Source: Candidatus Cryptobacteroides avicola (lineage in GTDB: Bacteria; Bacteroidota; Bacteroidia; Bacteroidales; UBA932). From it: a stretch of 59,748 nucleotides of DNA. The stretch is from NCBI GenBank assembly GCA_017695115.1, contig JADILV010000031.1, forward strand, positions 1 to 59,748. Direction: 5' to 3'. The translations under genes and the position numbers were made by a program. Below the pieces are notes generated by a model, which did no database searches, was not told where the DNA came from, and saw only the letters and a list, made by a program, of their open reading frames with translations. Below, piece by piece: positions 34,069-41,561 of this stretch; the first letter of the stretch is position 1; each line of letters begins with the position of its first letter.

Positions 34069-35007
34069 ATGTGGCTTCTGCTCGCATTCATCTCTGCGGC
34101 CCTTCTCGGACTGTATGATACATCGAAAAAGACAGCACTGAAAGACAACGCGGTACTTCCAGTGCTGTTTCTCAATACCCTTTTCACGACACTCATATTC
34201 TCCCCGTTCATATTGGACGGTGTCCTCGGAACAGGCTGGTTTACAGGAACATTCCTGGACAACGACCCGTTCGCCGGACATCCGGAAACATCGGGTGCAC
34301 GGAACCATTCCCTGCTCCACGCACATTTACTGATAGTCATAAAATCCGTCATTGTACTGTCATCCTGGGTGTTCGGATATTTCGGCATGAAACATCTTCC
34401 TCTGACGATAGTCGGACCTATCAATGCCACCAGACCCGTGCTTGTCCTCATCGGAGCGCTGCTCATTTTCGGAGAGAGGCTTAACGCATACCAGTGGACC
34501 GGCGTTTTGCTGTCGCTTGTCTCCATTTTCCTGCTCAGCCGCTCCAGCAAAAAAGAGCATGTGGATTTCAGGCATGACAAATGGATCTGGTGCATAGCTG
34601 CCGCCGCCATCATAGGAGCCGTCAGCGGGCTGTACGACAAATATATACTGGGACAACTCGGTCCGATGTTCGTACAGAGCTGGTACAACCTCTACCAGTT
34701 GGTGATGATGGGGACGGTATGCATTGTCCTATGGTACCCGAACAGGAGAAAGACCACTCCGTTCAGATGGAGCTGGGCGATTCCCCTTATATCCATCTTC
34801 CTTTCCCTTGCCGATTTCGTCTATTTCACTGCACTGAACCAGCCGGATTCCATGATTTCCGTAGTATCTCTGATCCGCAGAGGGTCAGTCGTCGTTTCAT
34901 TTGCCTGCGGCGTACTGATTTTCCATGAAAAGAACCTTAAGGCCAAGGCCATGGACCTGCTTCTGATCATACTCGGAATGATTTTCATCTGGATAGGATC
35001 TAAATAA
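34069..35007 (+). CDS. EamA/DMT-family transporter
   Basis: Inner-membrane protein (312 aa) with about ten helices in two EamA halves. The first half starts WLLLAFISAALLGLYDTSKK and contains PLTIVGPINATRPVLVLIGA then LLIFGERLNAYQWTGVLLS. The second contains AAAAIIGAVSGLYDKYIL and ends with SLIRRGSVVVSFACGVLIFH, an EKNLKAKA motif and LLLIILGMIFIWIGSK. A long polar loop (residues 50-85) with FLDNDPFAGHPETSG is unusual for the family. The substrate is unknown; relatives export amino acids, nucleotides or drugs. It starts 11 bases after slyD. Confidence 0.85.
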   Translation: MWLLLAFISAALLGLYDTSKKTALKDNAVLPVLFLNTLFTTLIFSPFILDGVLGTGWFTGTFLDNDPFAGHPETSGARNHSLLHAHLLIVIKSVIVLSSWVFGYFGMKHLPLTIVGPINATRPVLVLIGALLIFGERLNAYQWTGVLLSLVSIFLLSRSSKKEHVDFRHDKWIWCIAAAAIIGAVSGLYDKYILGQLGPMFVQSWYNLYQLVMMGTVCIVLWYPNRRKTTPFRWSWAIPLISIFLSLADFVYFTALNQPDSMISVVSLIRRGSVVVSFACGVLIFHEKNLKAKAMDLLLIILGMIFIWIGSK

Positions 35008-35018
35008 TATATTTTCTA

Positions 35019-35026
35019 TACCTTTG
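35019..35026 (+). promoter_or_regulatory. -7 element directly before the glycosyltransferase start codon
   Basis: TACCTTTG lies 6 bases before the ATG at 35033, so any transcript made from it would be leaderless or nearly so. No clear TTTG is seen at the ideal distance. Confidence 0.5.
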
Positions 35027-35032
35027 CAGCGC

Positions 35033-36115
35033 ATGAAGACAGCCGTGGTCATATTGAACTGGAACGGGGAGAAGTTCCTGAAAAGATTCCTTCCCGCCCT
35101 GCTGGCTTCCGTATCCGGACGGGATGCGGAAGTCATAGTCGCCGACAATGCCTCGACCGACGGCTCCATGAAGCTGATGCTCTACGACTTTCCGAAAGTC
35201 AGGACAATAAGGCTGAACAGGAACTACGGCTTCACCGGCGGATACAACCGGGCCCTGTTCCAGATCGAGGCAGATTACCATGTCCTGATAAATTCGGATA
35301 TAGAGGTTCCGGAAAACTGGCTTGACCCTCTTGTAGAATGGATGGACACTCATCCTGAATGCGGGGCATGTGCGCCCAAAATGCACTCATACCACGACAG
35401 GGACCGTTTCGAATATGCCGGTGCCGCAGGAGGATATATAGACAGATACGGATACCCGTTCTGCAGAGGGCGTATTATGGGAAAGACAGAAAAAGACCGG
35501 GGTCAATATGACATCCCTGAACCGGTATTCTGGGCAAGCGGTGCCTGTCTCATGGTAAGGTCATGGCTTTTCAGGGAACTCGGAGGATTCGACGAACGGT
35601 TTTTCGCCCATCAGGAGGAAATCGATCTCTGCTGGAGGATACAGTTGGCAGGATACAGAATTGCAACTGTCCCATGGTCAACTGTCTACCATGTTGGAGG
35701 AGGGACGCTGCCAAACAATTCGCCACGGAAGCTGTACCTTAACTTCAGAAACAACCTGCTGATGCTCCAGAACAATCTGGCTGCAACATACGGACTTGAT
35801 TTTTACCGCGCCCTCCCCGCTTCCAATGAAGCGGCGGAAAAAGGCATCCGTAAAGCGGCGGCGACAATACGCATGAGAATGGTGTTGGACGGGTGTGCTG
35901 CGGTCATCTACCTGTTGACATTCAGGTTCAGGTACTTCATGGCCGTAATCCGGGCACATAAAGATTTCAGGAAAATCGGGAGAAAGCCTGATGCAGGACA
36001 GACTGCCCGGTACATTGCAGAAAATGCCGGCAGAGTCACTGTCTGCGGATTCTACAGGAAATGGATGGTCCCGCGGGCGGTTTTAGGTCTTCCTGTAAAG
36101 GTGTCATCCGAGTGA
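35033..36115 (+). CDS. Family 2 glycosyltransferase
   Basis: GT-A fold glycosyltransferase (360 aa) of the rhamnosyl/galactofuranosyl-transferase-like GT2 group. Donor-site motifs: VVILNWNGEKFLKRFLPALL at the N-terminus, VIVADNASTDGS, and VLINSDIEVPENWL carrying the metal-binding aspartate. The acceptor side has FWASGACLMVRSWLFRELGG, then FDERFFAHQEEIDLCWRIQL with the catalytic-type ED region. A C-terminal hydrophobic stretch (about 288-310) probably attaches it to the membrane. The acceptor is likely a surface glycan but no polysaccharide cluster surrounds it. The true start is 35033, not the upstream TTG at 35024. Confidence 0.9.
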   Translation: MKTAVVILNWNGEKFLKRFLPALLASVSGRDAEVIVADNASTDGSMKLMLYDFPKVRTIRLNRNYGFTGGYNRALFQIEADYHVLINSDIEVPENWLDPLVEWMDTHPECGACAPKMHSYHDRDRFEYAGAAGGYIDRYGYPFCRGRIMGKTEKDRGQYDIPEPVFWASGACLMVRSWLFRELGGFDERFFAHQEEIDLCWRIQLAGYRIATVPWSTVYHVGGGTLPNNSPRKLYLNFRNNLLMLQNNLAATYGLDFYRALPASNEAAEKGIRKAAATIRMRMVLDGCAAVIYLLTFRFRYFMAVIRAHKDFRKIGRKPDAGQTARYIAENAGRVTVCGFYRKWMVPRAVLGLPVKVSSE

Positions 36116-36169
36116 TTCAGAAAGACTTTTTAACAGACAGCAATAAATTACATAAAACAACGGCAGAAT

Positions 36170-37528
36170 ATGAAGATCATAATTGCAGGAGCAGGTGAAG
36201 TCGGTTCCCATCTGGCAAAAATGCTCAGTAACGAAGCCAATGACCTGACTATAATAGACAGCGATCAGGGCAGGCTTGATGCCCTGTCCGAGAACACGGA
36301 TGTCGTTACTGTCACCGGCAATCCTTCTTCCATCAGTGTCCTCAAGGAGGCCGGAGTGGAAGACGCGGATCTTTTCATCGCGGTCAACCCGTCCACTTCA
36401 CAGGATGTGAATATAGTCAGTGCCATGCTGGCAAAGAAACTCGGCAGCAAGAAAGCCACTGCCCGCGTGAACTATGAAGAATATCTGTCATACGAGAACA
36501 AATACCTGTTCACGGAAATCGGTATCGACCTGCTTTTTTATCCCGAAAAAATAGCCGCAGGCGAAATCGTGGACCTGCTCAAGAGGACGGCTTCATCAGA
36601 ATCAATGGATTTCGCCAGAGGAAAGCTCCAGATGGCCGTGTTCAAGCTTGAAGAGGACTCCCCTATGATTGACATGAGGCTTATCGACTTCGTCGGGGTG
36701 GCCACATCAGCCGACCTGCCGTTCAGGGTAGTGGCCATAGCAAGGAACAGTGAGACGATAATCCCGAGCGTCGACACCAAATTCAAATATCACGATCTGG
36801 TGTTCATAATGTCCAAGAGAGAAGGTATCGACCAGATCATGAAATACATAGGCAAGAGCAATATTGAGGTGGACAAGCTCATGATCCTGGGAGGCGGGCC
36901 TATCGGCGAGATGGTGGCACGCCAGCTCACAAGACAGGTAGACTCCATTAAAATAATAGAATTGAAAAAAGACAGGTGCGTGGAACTGTCGGAAAAACTG
37001 GGCAGCAGCGTAACCGTAGTGAACGGGGACGGAAGGAATTCGGACATGCTTCTTGAAGAGGGCATAAAGAACTACGATGCTTTTGTAGCAGTGACCAGCA
37101 ATACGGAGACCAATATCCTTGCGTGCGTGGCGGCCAAGAAACTAGGAGTCAGCAGGACAATAGCCGAAGTAGAGAACATTGAATACATAAGGCTCGCCGA
37201 AGAAATGGGTGTCGATGCCGTCATCAACAAGAAACTCATCACCGCCGGACGTATCTTCAAGTTCACATTGAGCAGCAAAGTCCGCTTCATCAAGTACATG
37301 AGCGGAACGAATGCAGAAGTGCTGGAGTATATCGTAGCCCCTGAAAGCTGGATTACCAAAGGAAAACTCAAGGATATCGGATTCCCAAAGAACGCCATTA
37401 TCGGAGGCGTAATACGCGGAAACGAAGCATTCATCGCAGTCGGCGATACAGAAATCAAGGCCTATGACCGTGTCGCAGTATTTGCCCTGCCTCAGACAGT
37501 CAAGGAAGTGGACAAATTTTTCAGATAA
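36170..37528 (+). CDS. trkA: Trk system potassium uptake regulator TrkA
   Basis: Cytoplasmic gating subunit (452 aa) of the Trk/Ktr K+ channel. It contains two tandem RCK units: Rossmann motifs IIIAGAGEVGSHLAKML at the N-terminus and LMILGGGPIGEMVARQL near residue 238, each followed by an acidic residue ending strand 2 (DSD; ELK) as expected for NAD(H) binding, and each with a TrkA-C domain after it. No trkH/ktrB pore gene is adjacent, so it must partner with one elsewhere. Spacing on both sides (54 and 88 bases) suggests a single-gene unit. Confidence 0.95.
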   Translation: MKIIIAGAGEVGSHLAKMLSNEANDLTIIDSDQGRLDALSENTDVVTVTGNPSSISVLKEAGVEDADLFIAVNPSTSQDVNIVSAMLAKKLGSKKATARVNYEEYLSYENKYLFTEIGIDLLFYPEKIAAGEIVDLLKRTASSESMDFARGKLQMAVFKLEEDSPMIDMRLIDFVGVATSADLPFRVVAIARNSETIIPSVDTKFKYHDLVFIMSKREGIDQIMKYIGKSNIEVDKLMILGGGPIGEMVARQLTRQVDSIKIIELKKDRCVELSEKLGSSVTVVNGDGRNSDMLLEEGIKNYDAFVAVTSNTETNILACVAAKKLGVSRTIAEVENIEYIRLAEEMGVDAVINKKLITAGRIFKFTLSSKVRFIKYMSGTNAEVLEYIVAPESWITKGKLKDIGFPKNAIIGGVIRGNEAFIAVGDTEIKAYDRVAVFALPQTVKEVDKFFR

Positions 37529-37616
37529 GGTATAAACCGGCCGAGATAACGGGACTTTTCTCTGTAATTGAATAAATTTGTAATTTTGGACAAATTAACG
37601 AACAATCATATCCGAT

Positions 37617-39161
37617 ATGGGAAAGTTATATCCGGTAGGCATACAGAATTTTGAGAGTCTCCGCAGAGACGGTTATTTTTATGTGGACAAGACGGCAAAG
37701 ATATATGAGCTGGCAAAGACAGGCCGCTACTATTTTCTTAGCCGGCCGCGAAGGTTCGGTAAGAGTCTTATGATCAGCACTCTGGAGGCTTATTTCCAGG
37801 GGAAGAAGGAGCTCTTTGAAGGACTGGCAATAGAGGGGCTGGAAAAGGAGTGGAAAGAGTATCCGATTCTGCACCTGGATCTGAATGCCCGGAAATATGA
37901 CTCCGCAGAATCCCTGGACCAGGAACTGGACAAGCATCTGGAGCAGTGGGAGAAGATTTACGGCAGCGACTATTCCGACAGGGCTCCCGAAGAAAGATTC
38001 TACCATATTATACGTATGGCGTATGAGCAGACTGGGGAACGTGTTGTCATACTTGTAGACGAGTACGACAAACCCATGCTCCAGACTATCAGTAATCCTG
38101 ACCTGCAGGAGCAATACCGCAATACACTCAAGCCGTTCTATGGTGTAATGAAGTCAATGGACGGATATATCAAGTTCGCTCTCCTGACAGGAGTGACGAA
38201 GTTCGGCAAGGTAAGCGTGTTCAGCGACCTGAACAACCTCATGGACCTATCCCGGGACCTCCGCTATTTCGACATATGCGGAATCAGCGAAGAAGAACTT
38301 CTCCGGAACTTCTCCGATGACATCCAGGAACTTGCCGCCGCCAACGGGCAGACTTTCGAACAGGCCTGCGCCCGGCTCAAAGAGGACTACGACGGTTACC
38401 ACTTCTGTCCGGATTCCCCGGGAATGTACAATCCGTTCAGCATCCTCAACACTTTCGCCAAGAAGACCTATGGCAGCTACTGGTTCGAGACCGGCACTCC
38501 GACCTACCTGGTAGAACTTCTCAAAAAGAGCGACTACGACCTTGAAGAGGTGTCACATGTAGAGACAGACGCCAATATCCTGGACAGCATATTCACGGAT
38601 GACAACCCGATACCTGTCATCTACCAGAGCGGCTATCTGACAATAAAGGGATACGACAAAAGATTTGGAATATATACATTAGGGTTTCCGAACAGGGAGG
38701 TAGAGGAAGGCTTCATGAATTTCCTGCTTCCGTTTTATGCCAATGTCAACAAGACCAGCTCCCCGTTCGAGATAAAGAAATTTGTCACGGATGTCGAATC
38801 CGGTGACATCGACGGGTTCATGGAGCGACTTCAGTCGTTCCTGGCGGACTGCCCTTACGAGCTGGCGAAGGACATCGAGCTACATTACCAGAACGTCCTT
38901 TTCATAGTGTTCTGTCTGGCGGGCCTGTACACTAAAGTAGAGTACCATACATCGCGCGGCAGGATAGACCTTGTACTGCAGACCGACAGCTATGTGTATG
39001 TGATGGAGTTCAAGCTGGACGGGAGCGCGGAGCAAGCCCTGCAGCAGATTGAAGACAAGCAGTACGCCCTTCCGTTCGCAAAGGACAGCCGCAAAGTCTA
39101 CAGCATAGGTGTCAACTTCAGCAGCGAGACCCGGAACATAGACAAGTGGATTGTAAAATAA
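37617..39161 (+). CDS. AAA-ATPase-like protein fused to a PDDEXK_9 nuclease domain
   Basis: Protein of 514 aa with the PF09820 AAA-ATPase-like domain and a C-terminal PDDEXK_9 (DUF1703) domain. The N-terminus YPVGIQNFESLRRDGYFYVD is diagnostic; the P-loop reads FLSRPRRFGKSLMIST (about residues 40-55) and Walker B VVILVDEYDKPM (about 143-154). The C-terminal domain shows GRIDLVLQTDSYVYVMEFKL, the D...E-x-K nuclease signature, followed by a QxxxKxYA motif (IEDKQYA). Families of these genes are multicopy and mobile-looking in gut Bacteroidetes; their role is unknown and defence has been speculated. Two tandem -7 boxes, TAAATTTG (37573-37580) and TAATTTTG (37581-37588), precede it. Confidence 0.9.
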   Translation: MGKLYPVGIQNFESLRRDGYFYVDKTAKIYELAKTGRYYFLSRPRRFGKSLMISTLEAYFQGKKELFEGLAIEGLEKEWKEYPILHLDLNARKYDSAESLDQELDKHLEQWEKIYGSDYSDRAPEERFYHIIRMAYEQTGERVVILVDEYDKPMLQTISNPDLQEQYRNTLKPFYGVMKSMDGYIKFALLTGVTKFGKVSVFSDLNNLMDLSRDLRYFDICGISEEELLRNFSDDIQELAAANGQTFEQACARLKEDYDGYHFCPDSPGMYNPFSILNTFAKKTYGSYWFETGTPTYLVELLKKSDYDLEEVSHVETDANILDSIFTDDNPIPVIYQSGYLTIKGYDKRFGIYTLGFPNREVEEGFMNFLLPFYANVNKTSSPFEIKKFVTDVESGDIDGFMERLQSFLADCPYELAKDIELHYQNVLFIVFCLAGLYTKVEYHTSRGRIDLVLQTDSYVYVMEFKLDGSAEQALQQIEDKQYALPFAKDSRKVYSIGVNFSSETRNIDKWIVK

Positions 39162-39268
39162 CGATGAAAAACATAATTTTCACTATAGCGGCGTCAACGC
39201 CTTTGTTCGTGCTCCTCCGGAACTTTTTATAATTTAGAGTATTCCTAATCGGAATATGAGGACGACTC
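39162..39268. other. Convergent intergenic spacer with weak hairpins
   Basis: A small GGCG-TCAA-CGCC hairpin (39190-39201), followed by TTTGTT, could act as a weak terminator for the ATPase gene. A second short dyad, ATTCC-taatc-GGAAT, is at 39241-39255. No gene is present. Confidence 0.4.
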
Positions 39269-39310
39269 AAAAGGGTACTTTCTTCGTTACGCTTGAAATT
39301 CCTCCTTTTG
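39269..39310 (+). repeat. 42-bp dispersed repeat with inverted ends, copy 1
   Basis: Starts AAAAGGGTACTTTCTTCG and continues TTACGCTTGAAAT, ending CCTTTTG. It matches the copy at 44549-44590 with only a few differences. With one flanking base, the ends form an inverted pair (CAAAAGG at 39268-39274, CCTTTTG at 39304-39310). It lies between convergent genes. Confidence 0.75.
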
Positions 39311-39333
39311 GGCCGTCCCCATACAAAAGCTCT

Positions 39334-40383
39334 CTATCTTACCTTGAACGCAAAGATTATCGCTTCCTCGAAAGTCTCTCCGGGACGGAGGACCGTGTCA
39401 GGATAGTCCGGGTGGTTCGGGGAGTCCGGGAAATGCTGGCACTCGATGGCTACGCCGTCATAGTCGTTGTAGCTGCGTCCGCATTTGCCTGCCGGGCATC
39501 CGGCAAGCCAGTTGCCTGTGTATACCTGCACTCCTGGCTGCGTAGTGATGACTTCAAGAAGACGGCCGCTCTCCGGAGAGTACAGCTCGGCAGCTGTCTG
39601 AAGCTGCCCGGGCTCTGCACCGTCGATTACCCAGCAGTTGTCATACCCCTTGCCATATTTCAATGCAGGAAAATCGGCGTTTATATCGCGGCCGAGAGGT
39701 TTCGCAGTCACGAAATCCATCGGTGTCCCGGCCACCGGCTCGCTCTCCCCTGCCGGAATAAGAGAATCATCTGTAGGAAGATATTCCGAAGCGTTCAGGC
39801 GGAGTTCATGGTCCAGGACACTTCCGCTTCCCTCTCCGTTGAGGTTGAAATAGGCGTGGTTGGTAAGGTTGACTACCGTAGGGGCATCGGATTCGGCAGT
39901 AAGTGTAAGCCTCAGCTCGTTTTCTTCGCTCCACTCATATCGGGCAACAGCTTTCAAAGCTCCGGGATATCCCATCTCCCCGTCCTGGGAATAATACATG
40001 AATTCCACCCCGTCCTCATGTATACGGCTGTCCCACACCTGGTTCTGGAACCCCTGCGGGCCTCCGTGCAGATGGTTCGGACCGTTGTTCACCGGCAGGG
40101 TGTATTCTTTCCCGTCAAGAGTAAAATGACCTTTGGCAATCCTGTTGGCATATCTTCCCGGTACTTTTCCCGCACATGGCCCGTCATTGAAATAACTGAG
40201 CGGATCAGGGTAGCCGAGAGCTACATCGGCCAGTTTCCCGTCCCGGTCCGGTACGGCCACAGCCACGATTCCGGCACCGACGCTTGAAAGCTGCACGTAT
40301 GCTCCGCTGCTGTTTTTCAATGTATAACGGTAAATTTCCTTTCCACAAGGGGACTTTCCCCAGAGTTCTTTTTCTATGTTCAT
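39334..40383 (-). CDS. galM: Aldose 1-epimerase (galactose mutarotase)
   Basis: Beta-sandwich enzyme (349 aa) interconverting alpha and beta anomers of galactose and glucose, feeding galactokinase. Motifs: GRYANRIAKGHFTLDG with the substrate arginine, the NGPNHLHGG histidine, LTNHAYFNLNGEGSG with the catalytic His, PVAGTPMDFVT, GYDNCWVID and a C-terminal glutamate in RPGETFEEAI. The galK gene of the same pathway lies 7 kb away and is not in one operon with it. No signal peptide is seen, unlike many Bacteroides GalM paralogues. A -7 box (TATCTTTA, complement of 40418-40425) precedes it. Confidence 0.94.
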   Translation of the reverse strand: MNIEKELWGKSPCGKEIYRYTLKNSSGAYVQLSSVGAGIVAVAVPDRDGKLADVALGYPDPLSYFNDGPCAGKVPGRYANRIAKGHFTLDGKEYTLPVNNGPNHLHGGPQGFQNQVWDSRIHEDGVEFMYYSQDGEMGYPGALKAVARYEWSEENELRLTLTAESDAPTVVNLTNHAYFNLNGEGSGSVLDHELRLNASEYLPTDDSLIPAGESEPVAGTPMDFVTAKPLGRDINADFPALKYGKGYDNCWVIDGAEPGQLQTAAELYSPESGRLLEVITTQPGVQVYTGNWLAGCPAGKCGRSYNDYDGVAIECQHFPDSPNHPDYPDTVLRPGETFEEAIIFAFKVR

Positions 40384-40484
40384 GGTTATCAGTATTTATT
40401 GTATTAAAACAGAATTTTAAAGATAATTATTTTCCGGCATATTCGTCATACCGGCTTGCAGTTTATCCTGGATTTTCAACCTCC

Positions 40485-41459
40485 TCAGTCTATTTTATGC
40501 AGTTCTGCAAATATCCTCTCCTCAGGAGCATCTTTCAGCAGGACAGTCTTGTCCCGGTCCAGGAGATAAAGGGACGGAATTGCCCTGACATTGTACAGGA
40601 GATCGGTGCGGATAATGAAGTTCGGATCGTACCCGTTGTACCATTCCTCAGGGTAGATGCTCTGGTAGCCGTACCATGCTTCCAGGTCCTCATCAATGTA
40701 TATATTGGCGACAGCCACTTTTCCTGAAGCTATCAGGGAACTGAGTTCGGGATCGGATTTCAATTCGTCGATTATGTACTTGCAGGCTTCGCATCCGGGA
40801 TTGCTGAAAAACAGCAAAGTATAGTCAGATTCCAGACCATAGAGGGTGTACCGGCGTCCGTTCCTGTCGCAAAAGGCGAAATCCGCCGCCGGAGTGCCGG
40901 TCCGGTTGAGGGAACACATCCCGGCGTCATATTCATACGCCGCCCTTTTCCCCGGAGAGACCAGCATGCACTCAGCCATCCTGCCGGCAAAAGGCAGATA
41001 AAGGTCCTCGCTGCGCAGCGGAGAATTGGGGTCATAAAGATATTTTTCCGCAAGGGAAGCAACCGTTTCGAACACATTCGCAGATGTGTCCCTCTCCTCA
41101 AAAGAAACGATCCTGCCGAACATCCGCTCCACTGCCCCGCACGCCTCTGCAAGAGGCACGGCGTGCAGATACCCTGTCCAGTTCGCGAAAGCCTGTTCAA
41201 CCTCACCTTTGCGGACACCGTTCACTATGGAGGAATCGCAGACGAATATTTCAGACGTGTCTGTAAAGTCATCCCAGAAATGCGCTGCCAGATAGCTCAC
41301 AGCTTCGCTCTCCGACCCTATCATCGCAGGAATATCAGGGACGGGGAAAGGATGCGGACGGAATTCCCCTGTCGTCGGATTTCCGCATCCGGCGGCCAGC
41401 AGAACGTACAAAGCGGCAAAACCTGCAGCGATGCCCTTCAGATCATTATTGCTTGCCAT
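40485..41459 (-). CDS. Thioredoxin-fold lipoprotein (DUF5106-like)
   Basis: Probable lipoprotein (324 aa): basic start, hydrophobic stretch GIAAGFAALYVLLAAGCG and a lipobox LAAGC with Cys at about residue 25. The N-terminal half (HFWDDFTD...) resembles DUF5106, and the C-terminal half is a thioredoxin fold with a CxxC site in FFSNPGCEACKYIIDEL and the cis-Pro region VRAIPSLYLLD. It should face the periplasm and act in thiol-disulfide exchange, as in other Bacteroidetes TlpA-like proteins. The start at 41459 is preferred because its promoter -7 box at 41511-41518 excludes the longer frame and because it gives the lipoprotein signal. Confidence 0.83.
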   Translation of the reverse strand: MASNNDLKGIAAGFAALYVLLAAGCGNPTTGEFRPHPFPVPDIPAMIGSESEAVSYLAAHFWDDFTDTSEIFVCDSSIVNGVRKGEVEQAFANWTGYLHAVPLAEACGAVERMFGRIVSFEERDTSANVFETVASLAEKYLYDPNSPLRSEDLYLPFAGRMAECMLVSPGKRAAYEYDAGMCSLNRTGTPAADFAFCDRNGRRYTLYGLESDYTLLFFSNPGCEACKYIIDELKSDPELSSLIASGKVAVANIYIDEDLEAWYGYQSIYPEEWYNGYDPNFIIRTDLLYNVRAIPSLYLLDRDKTVLLKDAPEERIFAELHKID

Positions 41460-41504
41460 ATCGTATATGATTTCACCCTGTCTGCCGATTAAGGCCGGAG
41501 ACAG

Positions 41505-41536
41505 TTTGGGCAAAATTATAAAAATAATTAGATTTG
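41505..41536. promoter_or_regulatory. Overlapping divergent promoters of the lipoprotein and propeller-protein genes
   Basis: The minus-strand -7 box TAATTTTG (complement of 41511-41518) and the plus-strand -7 box TAGATTTG (41529-41536) are only 10 bases apart and point outwards. The plus-strand -33 box TTTG (41505-41508) lies beyond the opposing -7 box, so the two promoters occupy the same DNA. Confidence 0.65.
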
Positions 41537-41561
41537 CCGCCGAAAATTCCCCGCCTGATAT

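Noticed and set aside
33777..34688. 303-codon minus-strand frame opposite slyD and the EamA gene
   Set aside because: It is the antisense of the Cys/His/Gly-rich tail and a membrane protein, giving His/Leu/Arg repeats; no domain is visible.
39256..40287. 343-codon plus-strand frame opposite galM
   Set aside because: It mirrors galM, which has complete catalytic motifs on the other strand; the frame also runs through the 42-bp repeat.
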